Below are positions 1 through 7,968 of a stretch of 64,000 nucleotides of DNA, in pieces (positions within the stretch are counted from its first letter, which is position 1; every line of letters begins with the position of its first letter). Where the stretch lies: NCBI RefSeq assembly GCF_000399685.1, contig NZ_KB976987.1, forward strand, positions 3,012,837 through 3,076,836, written 5' to 3'. The notes under the pieces were generated by a model, which had not been told where the DNA came from, did no database searches, and worked only from the letters and a program-made list of their open reading frames with translations. Source of the stretch: Acinetobacter pittii ANC 4050. Lineage in GTDB: Bacteria; Pseudomonadota; Gammaproteobacteria; Pseudomonadales; Moraxellaceae. The position numbers were made by a program, and so were the translations under genes.

Positions 1-137
1 CACGTATGGGTTTTGGAGTTCAGCCAATATCTGACAAAGTGGCACAAGAACAACAACAAGTAGCTGATGCCTTTTATACGCAAAAGCTCATTCCAAACAA
101 ACTCACCATTCAAGATGCCATTTTAAAACTGAAATAA
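1..137 (+). CDS. C-terminal end of an SsuA-like aliphatic sulfonate-binding protein (partial)
   Basis: The window opens inside this gene; the reading frame runs from base 3 to a TAA at 135-137, giving the last 44 residues. The tail (ADAFYTQKLIPNKLTIQDAIL) closely resembles the end of the complete SsuA-like protein that follows (ADIFTQQGIIPKPISIKQAV), so I read it as a paralogous periplasmic sulfonate-binding protein. The two genes are in the same direction and about 70 bases apart. Only the tail is visible, so the substrate cannot be judged. Assignment rests on this similarity and on the ssu genes downstream. Confidence 0.7.
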   Translation, partial: RMGFGVQPISDKVAQEQQQVADAFYTQKLIPNKLTIQDAILKLK

Positions 138-207
138 ACCCAGCTTAGGCACGGCAAATAACCATATAAATGCTGTGCCTTGCCTCATGGGGAACAAGGA
201 TATCAAT

Positions 208-1191
208 ATGCAACATCAATCATTATTTAATAAGAATCAGTGGACCCAGTTAATTAAACGCATCAGTGCAGTCACTGTATTAGGTTTAACAATTGCCGCA
301 CCCGCTTGGGCGATTGACCCAACTGTAAAAGAACTTCGTATTGGTTTTCAAAAAAGTTCGATCAACTTTGCGATTGCCAAACAGCAAAAATTATTTGAAC
401 AAGAATTTCCTAATGCCAAAGTTACTTGGAGTGAGTTCCCTGCCGGCCCACAAATTTTAGAAGCTTTAGCTGTCGGTTCACTTGATGTAGGTGTTACTGG
501 AGATACACCTCCTGTCTACGCACAAGCGGCTGGCAAGCCTTTGTATTACATTGCCTATGAAGCAGCTAAACCACTAGCATCGGCAATCTTGGTTCCTAAA
601 AACTCGCAGCTCAAACAGCTGAAAGACCTTAAAGGCAAACGAATTGCTCTGCAAAAAGGTTCTAGCTCACATTACTTACTTGTACAAGCCGTACGTAAAG
701 CAGGCCTAAACTGGAGTGACATTACGCCAATCTGGCTTACTCCAGCCGATGCTCGCGCAGCATTTCAAAAAGGTGCCGTAGATGCATGGGCCATTTGGGA
801 CCCTTACTTCGCCTCAGCACAACTAGAAGATCAAGCTCGTGTTCTTGCGTCGGGTAAAGGTTTAAGCCCGAACTATACCTTTTATTTAGCAGCTCCAAAT
901 TTTGTTAAACAACACCCGAAAGCTGTTTCAGGGCTCATCAAACAAATCAATCAAGCCGATAAATGGGTTCAAAGTCACCAAGCAGAAACGGCAGGTGCGA
1001 TTGGGCAAAGTACAGGTCTTAAACCTGCGACCAGTGATTTATTTATTAAACGCCGTCCGCGCCCTTCATCGGCAGCTCCTCTTAACAGCAAAGTGATTGC
1101 TGAGCAGCAACAACTCGCAGACATCTTTACTCAACAAGGCATCATTCCAAAACCAATCAGCATCAAACAAGCTGTTTGGATCGCCAAGTAA
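208..1191 (+). CDS. ssuA: Aliphatic sulfonate ABC transporter, periplasmic substrate-binding protein
   Basis: Binds alkanesulfonates in the periplasm and delivers them to the SsuBC transporter. From the ATG at 208 the protein is 327 aa. It starts with a basic, then hydrophobic signal peptide ending in a PAWA-type cleavage site near residue 35. The body has the SsuA/NMT1-like features LRIGFQKSS, EALAVGSLDVGVTGDTPPVYAQAAGKP and DAWAIWDPYFA. I prefer this start over an in-frame ATG at 175 because GGAACAAGGA lies 7 bases upstream and the signal peptide begins properly here. It leads the genes ssuD, ssuC and ssuB. The preceding partial gene is a second copy, so the locus carries two binding proteins. 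No ssuE flavin reductase gene is present in the visible part of the cluster. Confidence 0.9.
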   Translation: MQHQSLFNKNQWTQLIKRISAVTVLGLTIAAPAWAIDPTVKELRIGFQKSSINFAIAKQQKLFEQEFPNAKVTWSEFPAGPQILEALAVGSLDVGVTGDTPPVYAQAAGKPLYYIAYEAAKPLASAILVPKNSQLKQLKDLKGKRIALQKGSSSHYLLVQAVRKAGLNWSDITPIWLTPADARAAFQKGAVDAWAIWDPYFASAQLEDQARVLASGKGLSPNYTFYLAAPNFVKQHPKAVSGLIKQINQADKWVQSHQAETAGAIGQSTGLKPATSDLFIKRRPRPSSAAPLNSKVIAEQQQLADIFTQQGIIPKPISIKQAVWIAK

Positions 1192-1217
1192 TTTCAATAG
1201 ACATATAGGTAATGCAC

Positions 1218-2393
1218 ATGAAAATTTTCTGGTTTATTCCTACTCACGGTGATAGTCGCTATTTAGGTACAAGTAAAGGCGCTCGTCAGGTTGACCATGC
1301 CTATATGAAGCAAATTGCTGTAGCAGTAGATAATTTAGGTTATGAAGGTGTACTTATTCCAACGGGCCGTTCATGTGAAGATCCATGGATTACGGCGGCT
1401 AGCCTGATTGATGCAACTCAGCACCTTAAGTTTTTAGTTGCATTACGTCCTGGTGTAACAACACCAGCTTTGGCTGCTCGTATGGCTGCAACATTTGACC
1501 GTTTATCGAATGGTCGCGTGTTACTCAACTTAGTGACTGGTGGTGATGAAGCTGAACTACGCGGTGATGGTTTATATGAAGACCATGAAACCCGTTATCA
1601 AACAGCCAATGAATACGTAAAAATCTGGCGTGAAATTTTGACGCGCTCACATACGGGTGAAGCCTTTACCTTTCACGGTGAACGCTTACAGGTGGATGAT
1701 GCAAAACTGCTTTACCCACCTGTTCAAAAGCCTTACCCACCACTTTGGTTTGGTGGTTCTTCAGACGTCGCTGTCGACCTTGCGGCTGAACAAGTGGATA
1801 CCTATCTCACTTGGGGCGAACCGCCAGCAGCAGTCAAACAAAAGATCGAACATGTTCGCGCCAAAGCTGAGGCTAAAGGCCGTAAATTAACTTATGGTAT
1901 TCGCTTGCATGTCATTGTTCGTGAAACTAACGAACAAGCTTGGGCAGCGGCAAATGAGCTGATTCAATATCTAGATGATGCGACTATTGCTGCTGCACAG
2001 AAGAAATTTGCACAAATGGACTCGGTAGGCCAACAACGTATGGCTGCTCTCCACGGCGGTAACCGAGACAAGCTTGAAGTCTCTCCAAACCTTTGGGCAG
2101 GTATTGGTTTAGTCCGTGGTGGCGCTGGTACAGCACTTGTAGGTGACCCAGAAACAGTTGCTGCTCGTATTCAGGAATATGCTGATTTAGGTATTGATAC
2201 ATTTATTTTCTCAGGCTATCCGCATCTTGAAGAATCAATCCGTTTTGCAGAGTTAGTATTCCCGTTATTACCAATTGAGACCCGAGCTAAACTTGCTCAG
2301 CCAAATTTGACCGGTCCATTCGGTGAAATTATTGCCAATAACTATGTTCCAGACGAGAAGAAGCAAAATAGTTCCGTCAAGGAGCCTGCATGA
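1218..2393 (+). CDS. ssuD: FMNH2-dependent alkanesulfonate monooxygenase
   Basis: Cleaves C1 and longer alkanesulfonates to aldehyde and sulfite using FMNH2 and oxygen, in the cytoplasm. The protein is 391 aa (E. coli SsuD is 381). It begins [17 protein letters not shown], the characteristic SsuD N-terminus, and carries the TGRSCEDPW segment with a Cys near residue 53 that matches the conserved active-site-region Cys of the family. Bacterial luciferase-like barrel motifs ([16 protein letters not shown]) are present. An ATG two codons earlier (1212) is possible, but the AGGT at 1207-1210 is better spaced for 1218. Its stop overlaps the ssuC start (ATGA), which indicates translational coupling. 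The required reductase (SsuE-type) is not in this window's cluster. Confidence 0.93.
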   Translation: MKIFWFIPTHGDSRYLGTSKGARQVDHAYMKQIAVAVDNLGYEGVLIPTGRSCEDPWITAASLIDATQHLKFLVALRPGVTTPALAARMAATFDRLSNGRVLLNLVTGGDEAELRGDGLYEDHETRYQTANEYVKIWREILTRSHTGEAFTFHGERLQVDDAKLLYPPVQKPYPPLWFGGSSDVAVDLAAEQVDTYLTWGEPPAAVKQKIEHVRAKAEAKGRKLTYGIRLHVIVRETNEQAWAAANELIQYLDDATIAAAQKKFAQMDSVGQQRMAALHGGNRDKLEVSPNLWAGIGLVRGGAGTALVGDPETVAARIQEYADLGIDTFIFSGYPHLEESIRFAELVFPLLPIETRAKLAQPNLTGPFGEIIANNYVPDEKKQNSSVKEPA

Positions 2394-3187
2394 GCAAAGC
2401 TGAAAGTATTGTTTCACGTGGAACCAAGCAAATCGGGCAGCGTTTGCTGCCTTGGATTTTCCCAATTGTTCTATTGGTAGTTTGGCAAATTGCCTCAAGT
2501 TCGGGACTTTTAGAAAGCCGTATTTTGCCTGCTCCCACTGCCGTGGTTTCCGCTTTTTGGCATCTACTCATTAGCGGTGAGCTTTGGCAACATGTCAAAG
2601 TCAGTGCCGGGCGTGCTTTGCTTGGCCTTTTAGTGGGTGGTGGTTTAGGTTTGTTATTGGGTTTGCTCAATGGGTCTTCGCGTTTCGCCTCTACTCTGCT
2701 CGATACGACCCTGCAAATGATACGGAACATCCCAGCTTTGGCCCTTATTCCACTCGTCATCTTGTGGTTCGGTATTGATGAAACAGCGAAATTATTTTTG
2801 GTCGCAGTAGGTGTTTTCTTCCCTATTTATATCAACACTTATCACGGTATTCGGTCAGTTGACCCTCAATTGATTGAAATGGGTAAAAGCTATGGACTTT
2901 CGCGTTGGCAGCTCTACAAAGAAATTATCCTTCCGGGTGCGATGCCTTCTATTTTAGTCGGTTTACGTTTTGCTTTAGGTTTAGTGTGGGTATTGCTCAT
3001 TGTCGCTGAAACCATTTCAGCTCAAGCAGGTATTGGTTATATGACCATGAATGCACGTGAGTTTTTACAAACAGATGTCGTACTGGTCGGTATTCTTCTT
3101 TACGCCTTACTAGGCAAACTAGCAGATGTTTTAGCACAGCTTTTAGAACGCTATTTACTGCGTTGGCACTCTGGATATCAGAAATAA
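2390..3187 (+). CDS. ssuC: Aliphatic sulfonate ABC transporter, permease
   Basis: Inner-membrane channel subunit of the sulfonate importer. The 265-residue length is usual for SsuC. After a short cytoplasmic N-terminus there are about six hydrophobic segments. The binding-protein-dependent transport loop reads roughly [35 protein letters not shown], which contacts the ATPase SsuB. The start overlaps the ssuD stop by 4 bases. SsuB follows after 13 bases. A parS-like sequence lies inside the first codons (2410-2425), so this stretch probably serves both coding and chromosome segregation. Confidence 0.93.
   Translation: MSKAESIVSRGTKQIGQRLLPWIFPIVLLVVWQIASSSGLLESRILPAPTAVVSAFWHLLISGELWQHVKVSAGRALLGLLVGGGLGLLLGLLNGSSRFASTLLDTTLQMIRNIPALALIPLVILWFGIDETAKLFLVAVGVFFPIYINTYHGIRSVDPQLIEMGKSYGLSRWQLYKEIILPGAMPSILVGLRFALGLVWVLLIVAETISAQAGIGYMTMNAREFLQTDVVLVGILLYALLGKLADVLAQLLERYLLRWHSGYQK
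2410..2425. other. parS-like ParB-binding site inside ssuC
   Basis: TGTTTCACGTGGAACC contains the 14-base core GTTTCACGTGGAAC, which fits the bacterial parS consensus GTTYCACGTGRAAC. It is one of four such sites in the window (others at 19440, 45078 and 54253). Clustering of parS around oriC is established for ParABS systems; binding here is inferred. Confidence 0.75.
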
Positions 3188-3200
3188 GGGAGCTTAGAAC

Positions 3201-4001
3201 ATGACAAATCTGAATTTAAATATTAATCAGAATGACGTAGAACTCATTCCAGAAAACCCTACTGAGTCACAAGAGCCTGTGGTAGGTGCAGAAATTCTAA
3301 TCGAACAGCTTTATAAATTTTATGGCGAGGTAAAAGTTCTTGAAGATCTTGACCTACACATCCAACCAGGTGAGTTTTTAGCTATTGTTGGTCGAAGCGG
3401 TTGTGGCAAAAGTACGTTGCTACGTTTAATTGCCCAACTTGAAAAAGCCAGTTTTGGGGAAATCAAATTCAAATCTGCTCGACATTTTCGTGAAGGTATT
3501 ACTAACGATGATATTCGTGTCATGTTTCAAGACCCACGCCTACTCCCTTGGAGAAATATTCTTCAAAATGTGCAACTTGGGCTACCTAAAGCGCAACATG
3601 CTTTAGCAGAAGAATTACTGGAAAAAGTTGGTTTAAAAGAAAAATCAGGTCAATGGCCTTCGCAGCTTTCAGGTGGTCAACGTCAGCGTACAGCCTTAGC
3701 CCGTGCGTTATCTCATACTCCTCGTATTTTGCTGTTAGATGAGCCATTAGGGGCATTAGATGCGTTAACTCGTCTTGAGATGCAAAGCTTGATTGAACGC
3801 TTGTGGAAAGAGCAAGGCTTCACTGCAATTTTAGTCACCCACGATGTAAGTGAAGCAGTGCAATTGGCTGACCGTATTATATTATTAGATAAGGGCCAGA
3901 TTGCTCAAAGCTTCCAAGTTAATTTGCCGCGTCCCCGTAAAAAGAGCATTTCTTTTGCTCAGCTTGAACAGCAAGTACTCGATGCGGTTTTAGCAACCTA
4001 A
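3201..4001 (+). CDS. ssuB: Aliphatic sulfonate ABC transporter, ATP-binding protein
   Basis: ATPase that powers SsuC. It is 266 aa with the standard ABC motifs: Walker [10 protein letters not shown] (about residues 64-72), Q-loop [10 protein letters not shown], signature [15 protein letters not shown], Walker B ILLLDEP, and the H-loop VTHDVSEA. Compared with E. coli SsuB it has an N-terminal extension of about 30 residues of low complexity (Asn- and Glu-rich) before the ABC core starts at [12 protein letters not shown]. The ribosome site GGGAGC lies upstream of 3201. It closes the ssu operon and is followed by a strong hairpin terminator at 4051. Confidence 0.93.
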   Translation: MTNLNLNINQNDVELIPENPTESQEPVVGAEILIEQLYKFYGEVKVLEDLDLHIQPGEFLAIVGRSGCGKSTLLRLIAQLEKASFGEIKFKSARHFREGITNDDIRVMFQDPRLLPWRNILQNVQLGLPKAQHALAEELLEKVGLKEKSGQWPSQLSGGQRQRTALARALSHTPRILLLDEPLGALDALTRLEMQSLIERLWKEQGFTAILVTHDVSEAVQLADRIILLDKGQIAQSFQVNLPRPRKKSISFAQLEQQVLDAVLAT

Positions 4002-4050
4002 GGTTGCGATGAGTAATGATAATCGCTCAGCCGAAAAAAGCACAATTTAT

Positions 4051-4084
4051 GAGCAATAAAATTGCTGTTTTATTGCTCTTTTTT
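4051..4084 (+). terminator. Rho-independent terminator of the ssu operon
   Basis: GAGCAATAAAA (4051-4061) pairs with TTTTATTGCTC (4068-4078), with a 6-base loop and a following T run to 4084. Confidence 0.85.
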
Positions 4085-4260
4085 AGGGCGAAATTTAAAA
4101 AATATTTTTAAGAATAACAATAAACTAGTGAATCTCTCTATTTTTTGCACAATAGTATATCTATTACGCAAATAACTAGCCGTTTTTTGATTAAAAAAGC
4201 AAGACACCTGTGCACAAATCAAACAATTTCCCTTACAATGGGAATATTATTTTTTTAATT

Positions 4261-4881
4261 ATGCAGCAGATGGAACAAAAAAAGAGTACCCAAAAGCGCA
4301 ATCAGCTCCTTGCTGCCGCCCTTGACGTATTTTCAGTCTATGGGTTCAGTGGTGCAAGTCTGGATGAAATTGCCCAACTCGCCGACATGCATAAGTCGAA
4401 TATTTTCTATTACTATGAAAATAAAGAGTCTTTATATGTAGAAGTGCTCACAACTGTTTTACAAAAATGGTTGGCTCCCTTACAAACTTTAGAAGCTGAA
4501 TTAGAACCAGCCGAAGCCTTATCGCACTATTTAATTCAAAAAATCGAACTTTCTCGTAGCCAACCGAAAGCCTCTAGATTGTTTGCATTAGAAATCATTC
4601 AAGGTGCTCCGCATATTTTACCTATTCTCAAAGGACCATTAAAAAAACTATTTAAACGGAAAGCTAAAGTCATTCAGACGTGGCAAGAAGAAGGGAAAAT
4701 TTCCCCAGATATCGACCCGGAATTATTAATCTTAAATATTTGGGGCCTTACCCAAAACTATGCAGATTTTGCAACCCAAATGGAAATGGTAACTGGAAAA
4801 ACTCTGCGTAACCGCAGTATGTTCCAGCGTTCAATTGAGCATACAGTCCACCTAATGCTCTACGGCGTATTGCCTCGTTAA
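4261..4881 (+). CDS. TetR family transcriptional regulator (RutR-like)
   Basis: DNA-binding repressor of unknown target. From the ATG at 4261 the protein is 206 aa. The N-terminal helix-turn-helix (KRNQLLAAALDVFSVYGFSGASLDEIAQLADMHKSNIFYYYENKESLYVEVL) is typical TetR. The following WLAPLQTLE segment and overall length resemble the RutR/YcdC type C-terminal domain. A GTG at 4210 would add 17 residues; I prefer 4261 or the nearby ATG at 4270 because the extension is Asn/Ile rich and lacks homology to the family. No strong Shine-Dalgarno is visible for any start. It lies between the ssu operon and a convergent nucleosidase gene. RutR responds to uracil in E. coli; a pyrimidine ligand here would be speculation. 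Confidence 0.8.
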   Translation: MQQMEQKKSTQKRNQLLAAALDVFSVYGFSGASLDEIAQLADMHKSNIFYYYENKESLYVEVLTTVLQKWLAPLQTLEAELEPAEALSHYLIQKIELSRSQPKASRLFALEIIQGAPHILPILKGPLKKLFKRKAKVIQTWQEEGKISPDIDPELLILNIWGLTQNYADFATQMEMVTGKTLRNRSMFQRSIEHTVHLMLYGVLPR

Positions 4882-4886
4882 AACAA

Positions 4887-4918
4887 AAAAAGATCGGCAA
4901 ATTTGCCGATCTTTTTTT
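4887..4918. terminator. Bidirectional terminator, perfect 22-base palindrome
   Basis: AGATCGGCAAA / TTTGCCGATCT (4891-4912) is a perfect inverted repeat, flanked by A residues on the left and T residues on the right. It serves the TetR gene on the plus strand and the convergent nucleosidase gene on the minus strand. The latter's TAA (4917-4919) lies in the T tract. Confidence 0.85.
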
Positions 4919-5483
4919 AGAAATGATTTTGATAAAGTGCTAAAAGCTTTTGTGCACCTAATAACAAGTTTTCTTCCCAATCTAGATGAGCTGTGTCATC
5001 TGCCCCATCAGTAATATACTTTACCGAAATTAGACGTACACCTAATTTATGGCAGACTTTGGCTAAAGCATACCCTTCCATATCCACCACATCACAAGCT
5101 ACTTTTGGCTGACCCGTTTCAAATGAATCACCAGTTCCACATGTTGCTTTTGGTAAATCAACAAAATGCGGTTGAAGGTGAATCTCGGCAGCTAAATGCT
5201 CATCTAACGGCGTTACACCGACTTCAAACCCTAATGGTGAAACATCCATATCTCGTTGTACAAACGTTTTTATTTCAACTAAATCGTGTCGATTAAATGC
5301 AGAGCTTCCAGCTGTACCCAGGTTAATTAAAGTTTTGCATCCTGTTTTTTGAATAACCTCAAACGCTTTAAAGGCAGCATTAATCTTGCCAATGCCACTG
5401 TAATAGACTTCAATGCCTGCTTGTTCAAATAAACCTTTAGATTCATTAGGAAGCGCCATAATTAAAGCAATATCAGAGTTCAT
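4917..5483 (-). CDS. 5'-methylthioadenosine/S-adenosylhomocysteine nucleosidase-like protein
   Basis: Member of the PNP/UDP phosphorylase superfamily, probably hydrolysing MTA and/or SAH to adenine and a thioribosyl product. It is 188 aa, clearly shorter than E. coli MtnN (232). Visible family features are the N-terminal IALIMALPNES (Glu14 in the place of the catalytic glutamate), LINLGTAGS (54-60), VDMEGYALAKV (133-143, nucleoside-binding Met-Glu) and KYITDGADD with Asp159 in the place of the catalytic aspartate. These residues are retained, so I expect an active enzyme, but the shorter middle region leaves the exact substrate open. It stands alone, convergent to the TetR gene. Confidence 0.72.
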   Translation of the reverse strand: MNSDIALIMALPNESKGLFEQAGIEVYYSGIGKINAAFKAFEVIQKTGCKTLINLGTAGSSAFNRHDLVEIKTFVQRDMDVSPLGFEVGVTPLDEHLAAEIHLQPHFVDLPKATCGTGDSFETGQPKVACDVVDMEGYALAKVCHKLGVRLISVKYITDGADDTAHLDWEENLLLGAQKLLALYQNHF

Positions 5484-5532
5484 TCAGAAGGCTCAAATCA
5501 AAATTAAATAAATTAGAAAATAAGTATAAATC

Positions 5533-5559
5533 AGGTGCAAAAACTTTTTGCACCTTTTC
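5533..5559. terminator. Hairpin between the TDT transporter and nucleosidase genes (probable terminator)
   Basis: AGGTGCAAAA (5533-5542) pairs with TTTTGCACCT (5546-5555). The T tract is short on both strands, so termination efficiency is uncertain. It sits directly behind the stop of the minus-strand TDT transporter gene. Confidence 0.5.
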
Positions 5560-5563
5560 ATTA

Positions 5564-6697
5564 CTACTGCATTTTTTGTTGTAAGGCGATTAAACACGGA
5601 GAGAAGAACAGTTTGCCGCTATATGCGCCTGCTAGCGTTTTTTTCATTACCACACTCCACATTGCCAACAATAAAAGGCTCAATGCCACTGCAACGTATT
5701 GTATAAATACAATTTCAACCTGATGACCTAAATTAAACAGTGCTAGAATAAATACGCCTAATGGAAAAGTTAAACCCCACCAGCCTAAATTAAATGGAAT
5801 ACCTGTTTTTGCATGACGAAGTGTTGTTAAAATCGCAAGACCGAGCCACCATAAACCGAACCCCACAAGAACCAGACTTCCTACAACTCCTAAAGCTGGA
5901 AATACATTAGCAAATTGATGAAATCCTACATGTGGAGCCACTCTTTGCGCTTGTTCACCTAGCAACAATAATCCTAAAGCACCAGTCCCGATAGGACCTA
6001 AAGAAAGCCAGCTAGAAATTGCAACTTCTTTTTCCGGTAACTGATGCAAAGCCATACGCAACATTAAAATTGTCAAAATACCAAATGCGGGTAAAACAGA
6101 AATTCCCCACAGCACGTAGCCTGCTAGCAATAAATGAAAGCTATGTAAATCAGCTGGTAAATGCGCTACTAGCACTCCCGCAGAACTTGCTGCGACTTCA
6201 CAGGCAACCACTGGTAATAGCCAGATTGCAGTCATGGTATGTAGCTGATGGTTCTGACGGCTAAACATACAAAATGGTACGATCCATGCAATGGCTAGTG
6301 CTAAAAAGACATCGATATACCATAAGGTTTGAGCAATATGTATGGCAACTTCACCGTAAAGCCCCACACCAAAGCTTAAAAAACCATTTAATATGGTAGC
6401 GAGCCCCATCGGGATAGCCCCTAAAAATAAGCTCATATTTGGATGGTTAAATATTTGCTTCGCTTCATGAGGGAAAAGAAACCACCGTAATAAATAGAGA
6501 GCTGAAAAAACACTGAATAAAACAATATTAAATTGCCATAACAAAGTTGCTAGCGTGAATAAAAATGATTGAGCAAATGGCAGCTGAATCAAAATCATAC
6601 TTACCACACCAGTACCCATAGTCGCTGTAAACCAATTTGGGGTAAAATGCCGTATAACATCTTTGCTTTGATTTAATTGGTAAAAGGGTTTTTTCAT
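5564..6697 (-). CDS. TDT family membrane transporter (TehA/SLAC1/Mae1-like)
   Basis: Integral membrane protein of 377 aa with about ten hydrophobic segments, beginning after HFTPNWFTATMGTGVVSMIL, the characteristic opening of the tellurite-resistance/dicarboxylate transporter (TDT, Pfam SLAC1) family. Known members transport C4-dicarboxylates, sulfite, or small anions through a central pore. The substrate here cannot be told from sequence; the nearby sulfonate genes make sulfite export an attractive but unproven idea, since SsuD releases sulfite. It is transcribed alone on the minus strand, with a divergent gap of about 200 bases to ribF. Confidence 0.82.
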   Translation of the reverse strand: MKKPFYQLNQSKDVIRHFTPNWFTATMGTGVVSMILIQLPFAQSFLFTLATLLWQFNIVLFSVFSALYLLRWFLFPHEAKQIFNHPNMSLFLGAIPMGLATILNGFLSFGVGLYGEVAIHIAQTLWYIDVFLALAIAWIVPFCMFSRQNHQLHTMTAIWLLPVVACEVAASSAGVLVAHLPADLHSFHLLLAGYVLWGISVLPAFGILTILMLRMALHQLPEKEVAISSWLSLGPIGTGALGLLLLGEQAQRVAPHVGFHQFANVFPALGVVGSLVLVGFGLWWLGLAILTTLRHAKTGIPFNLGWWGLTFPLGVFILALFNLGHQVEIVFIQYVAVALSLLLLAMWSVVMKKTLAGAYSGKLFFSPCLIALQQKMQ

Positions 6698-6904
6698 CTT
6701 AGTTCTCTAATCAAAGAGTGGATAAAGATATAGTAGAGCAAAACACTAATAAGAAAAATTGATTTATTTTTATTTAATTCATCAATATTTTAGATATAAA
6801 GATATTCATATTGAAAAATAACTGAGTAAAAACACAACAACAAGACGAATCTGTGAGATTATGGCAATATATAGCCCTTGCAAAAATAGCCATATTTTAA
6901 GTTC

Positions 6905-7906
6905 ATGAAACTGCTTCGTCTTAATGCGTTATCACCCAATTTTCAGTTACCTCAAACAGCGGTAACTATTGGTAATTTTGATGGTGTCCATTTAGGTCAC
7001 CAAGCGATGATTGCGCAACTCAAAAAAATTGCTGCAGCACAAGGCTTAAAAACATTGGTCATGATTTTTGAGCCACAACCTCTTGAGTTCTTTAAAGGTT
7101 ACGATGCTCCTCCTCGTATTAACTCATTACGAGAAAAAGTCGAATATCTAACCGAGCTTGGCGTTGACTATATTGCGGTTGCCAAATTTGATCAGCATTT
7201 CCGTAGTATGAGTGCGTCTGAGTTTGCAGATTTATTAAAAGATAAACTAAATGCTCAGGCTTTGGTTTTAGGGGATGATTTTCATTTCGGCAAAGACCGT
7301 CAAGGTAACAGCGAATTTCTAAAGAATTACGGCTTTCAAGTCACAAATTTACATACGATTGAACTTGAAGGTGAACGCGTCAGTTCAACTCGTATTCGCC
7401 AAGTGCTTCAAGTGGGTAATCTCGCTTTAGCAGCTAAATTATTAGGTCGTCCGTACAGTATTACCGGACGTGTCCAATATGGCGACCAAATTGGACGAAC
7501 TTTAGATTTTCCAACGATTAATGTTCGCCTCAACCGCCACAAACCTTGTTTAAATGGTATTTATGGGGTTGAAGTCATTTGCGAAACCACTTCGCTCACT
7601 GAAAAAGTGCGCCAAGACACACCTGAAAAACCAGGAATTGCCGGATACCATGAAGACAGTCTCTATGGCGCAGGCCATGTTGGTACACGTCCAGCCATTC
7701 AGCAAGAACATCCAGACTGGAGATTAGAAGTACATTTCCCTGATGTTTCTGCTAATCTGTATGGCTTATTTATGCGGGTGACTTTTCTTCACTATCTTCA
7801 TGGTGAATTGAACTACCCTTCGCTTGAGGCACTTAAGGCAGGAATTGATAATGACGTGCAACAGTTACGACAATATCGTAACGACACGACACAATTTCCT
7901 TTTTAA
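6905..7906 (+). CDS. ribF: Bifunctional riboflavin kinase / FMN adenylyltransferase
   Basis: Converts riboflavin to FMN and FMN to FAD. It is 333 aa (E. coli 313). The N-terminal nucleotidyltransferase domain shows GNFDGVHLGH (23-32, the HxGH-type motif) and ERVSSTRIRQVL. The C-terminal flavokinase domain starts near PYSITGRVQYGDQIGRTLDFPTINV, with the conserved PTIN. A segment around residues 225-265 is longer than in E. coli, which accounts for the extra length. ribF followed by ileS, lspA and fkpB is a conserved gammaproteobacterial order. No FMN riboswitch is seen upstream. Confidence 0.95.
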   Translation: MKLLRLNALSPNFQLPQTAVTIGNFDGVHLGHQAMIAQLKKIAAAQGLKTLVMIFEPQPLEFFKGYDAPPRINSLREKVEYLTELGVDYIAVAKFDQHFRSMSASEFADLLKDKLNAQALVLGDDFHFGKDRQGNSEFLKNYGFQVTNLHTIELEGERVSSTRIRQVLQVGNLALAAKLLGRPYSITGRVQYGDQIGRTLDFPTINVRLNRHKPCLNGIYGVEVICETTSLTEKVRQDTPEKPGIAGYHEDSLYGAGHVGTRPAIQQEHPDWRLEVHFPDVSANLYGLFMRVTFLHYLHGELNYPSLEALKAGIDNDVQQLRQYRNDTTQFPF

Positions 7907-7968
7907 TTCGAATTTTGATTGTAAAACATGTCAGCTCCCAAGCTGATTAAAACTGGAAGAAAACTTGC

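Noticed and set aside
1984..2760. Minus-strand reading frames opposite ssuD and ssuC
   Set aside because: They overlap well-supported genes fully and show no protein family features.
5535..5723. 62-codon plus-strand frame opposite the end of the TDT gene
   Set aside because: It overlaps the hairpin and the TDT coding sequence and lacks a ribosome site.
6698..6904. FMN riboswitch upstream of ribF
   Set aside because: I could not find the conserved RFN-element segments in the A+T-rich 207-base gap.
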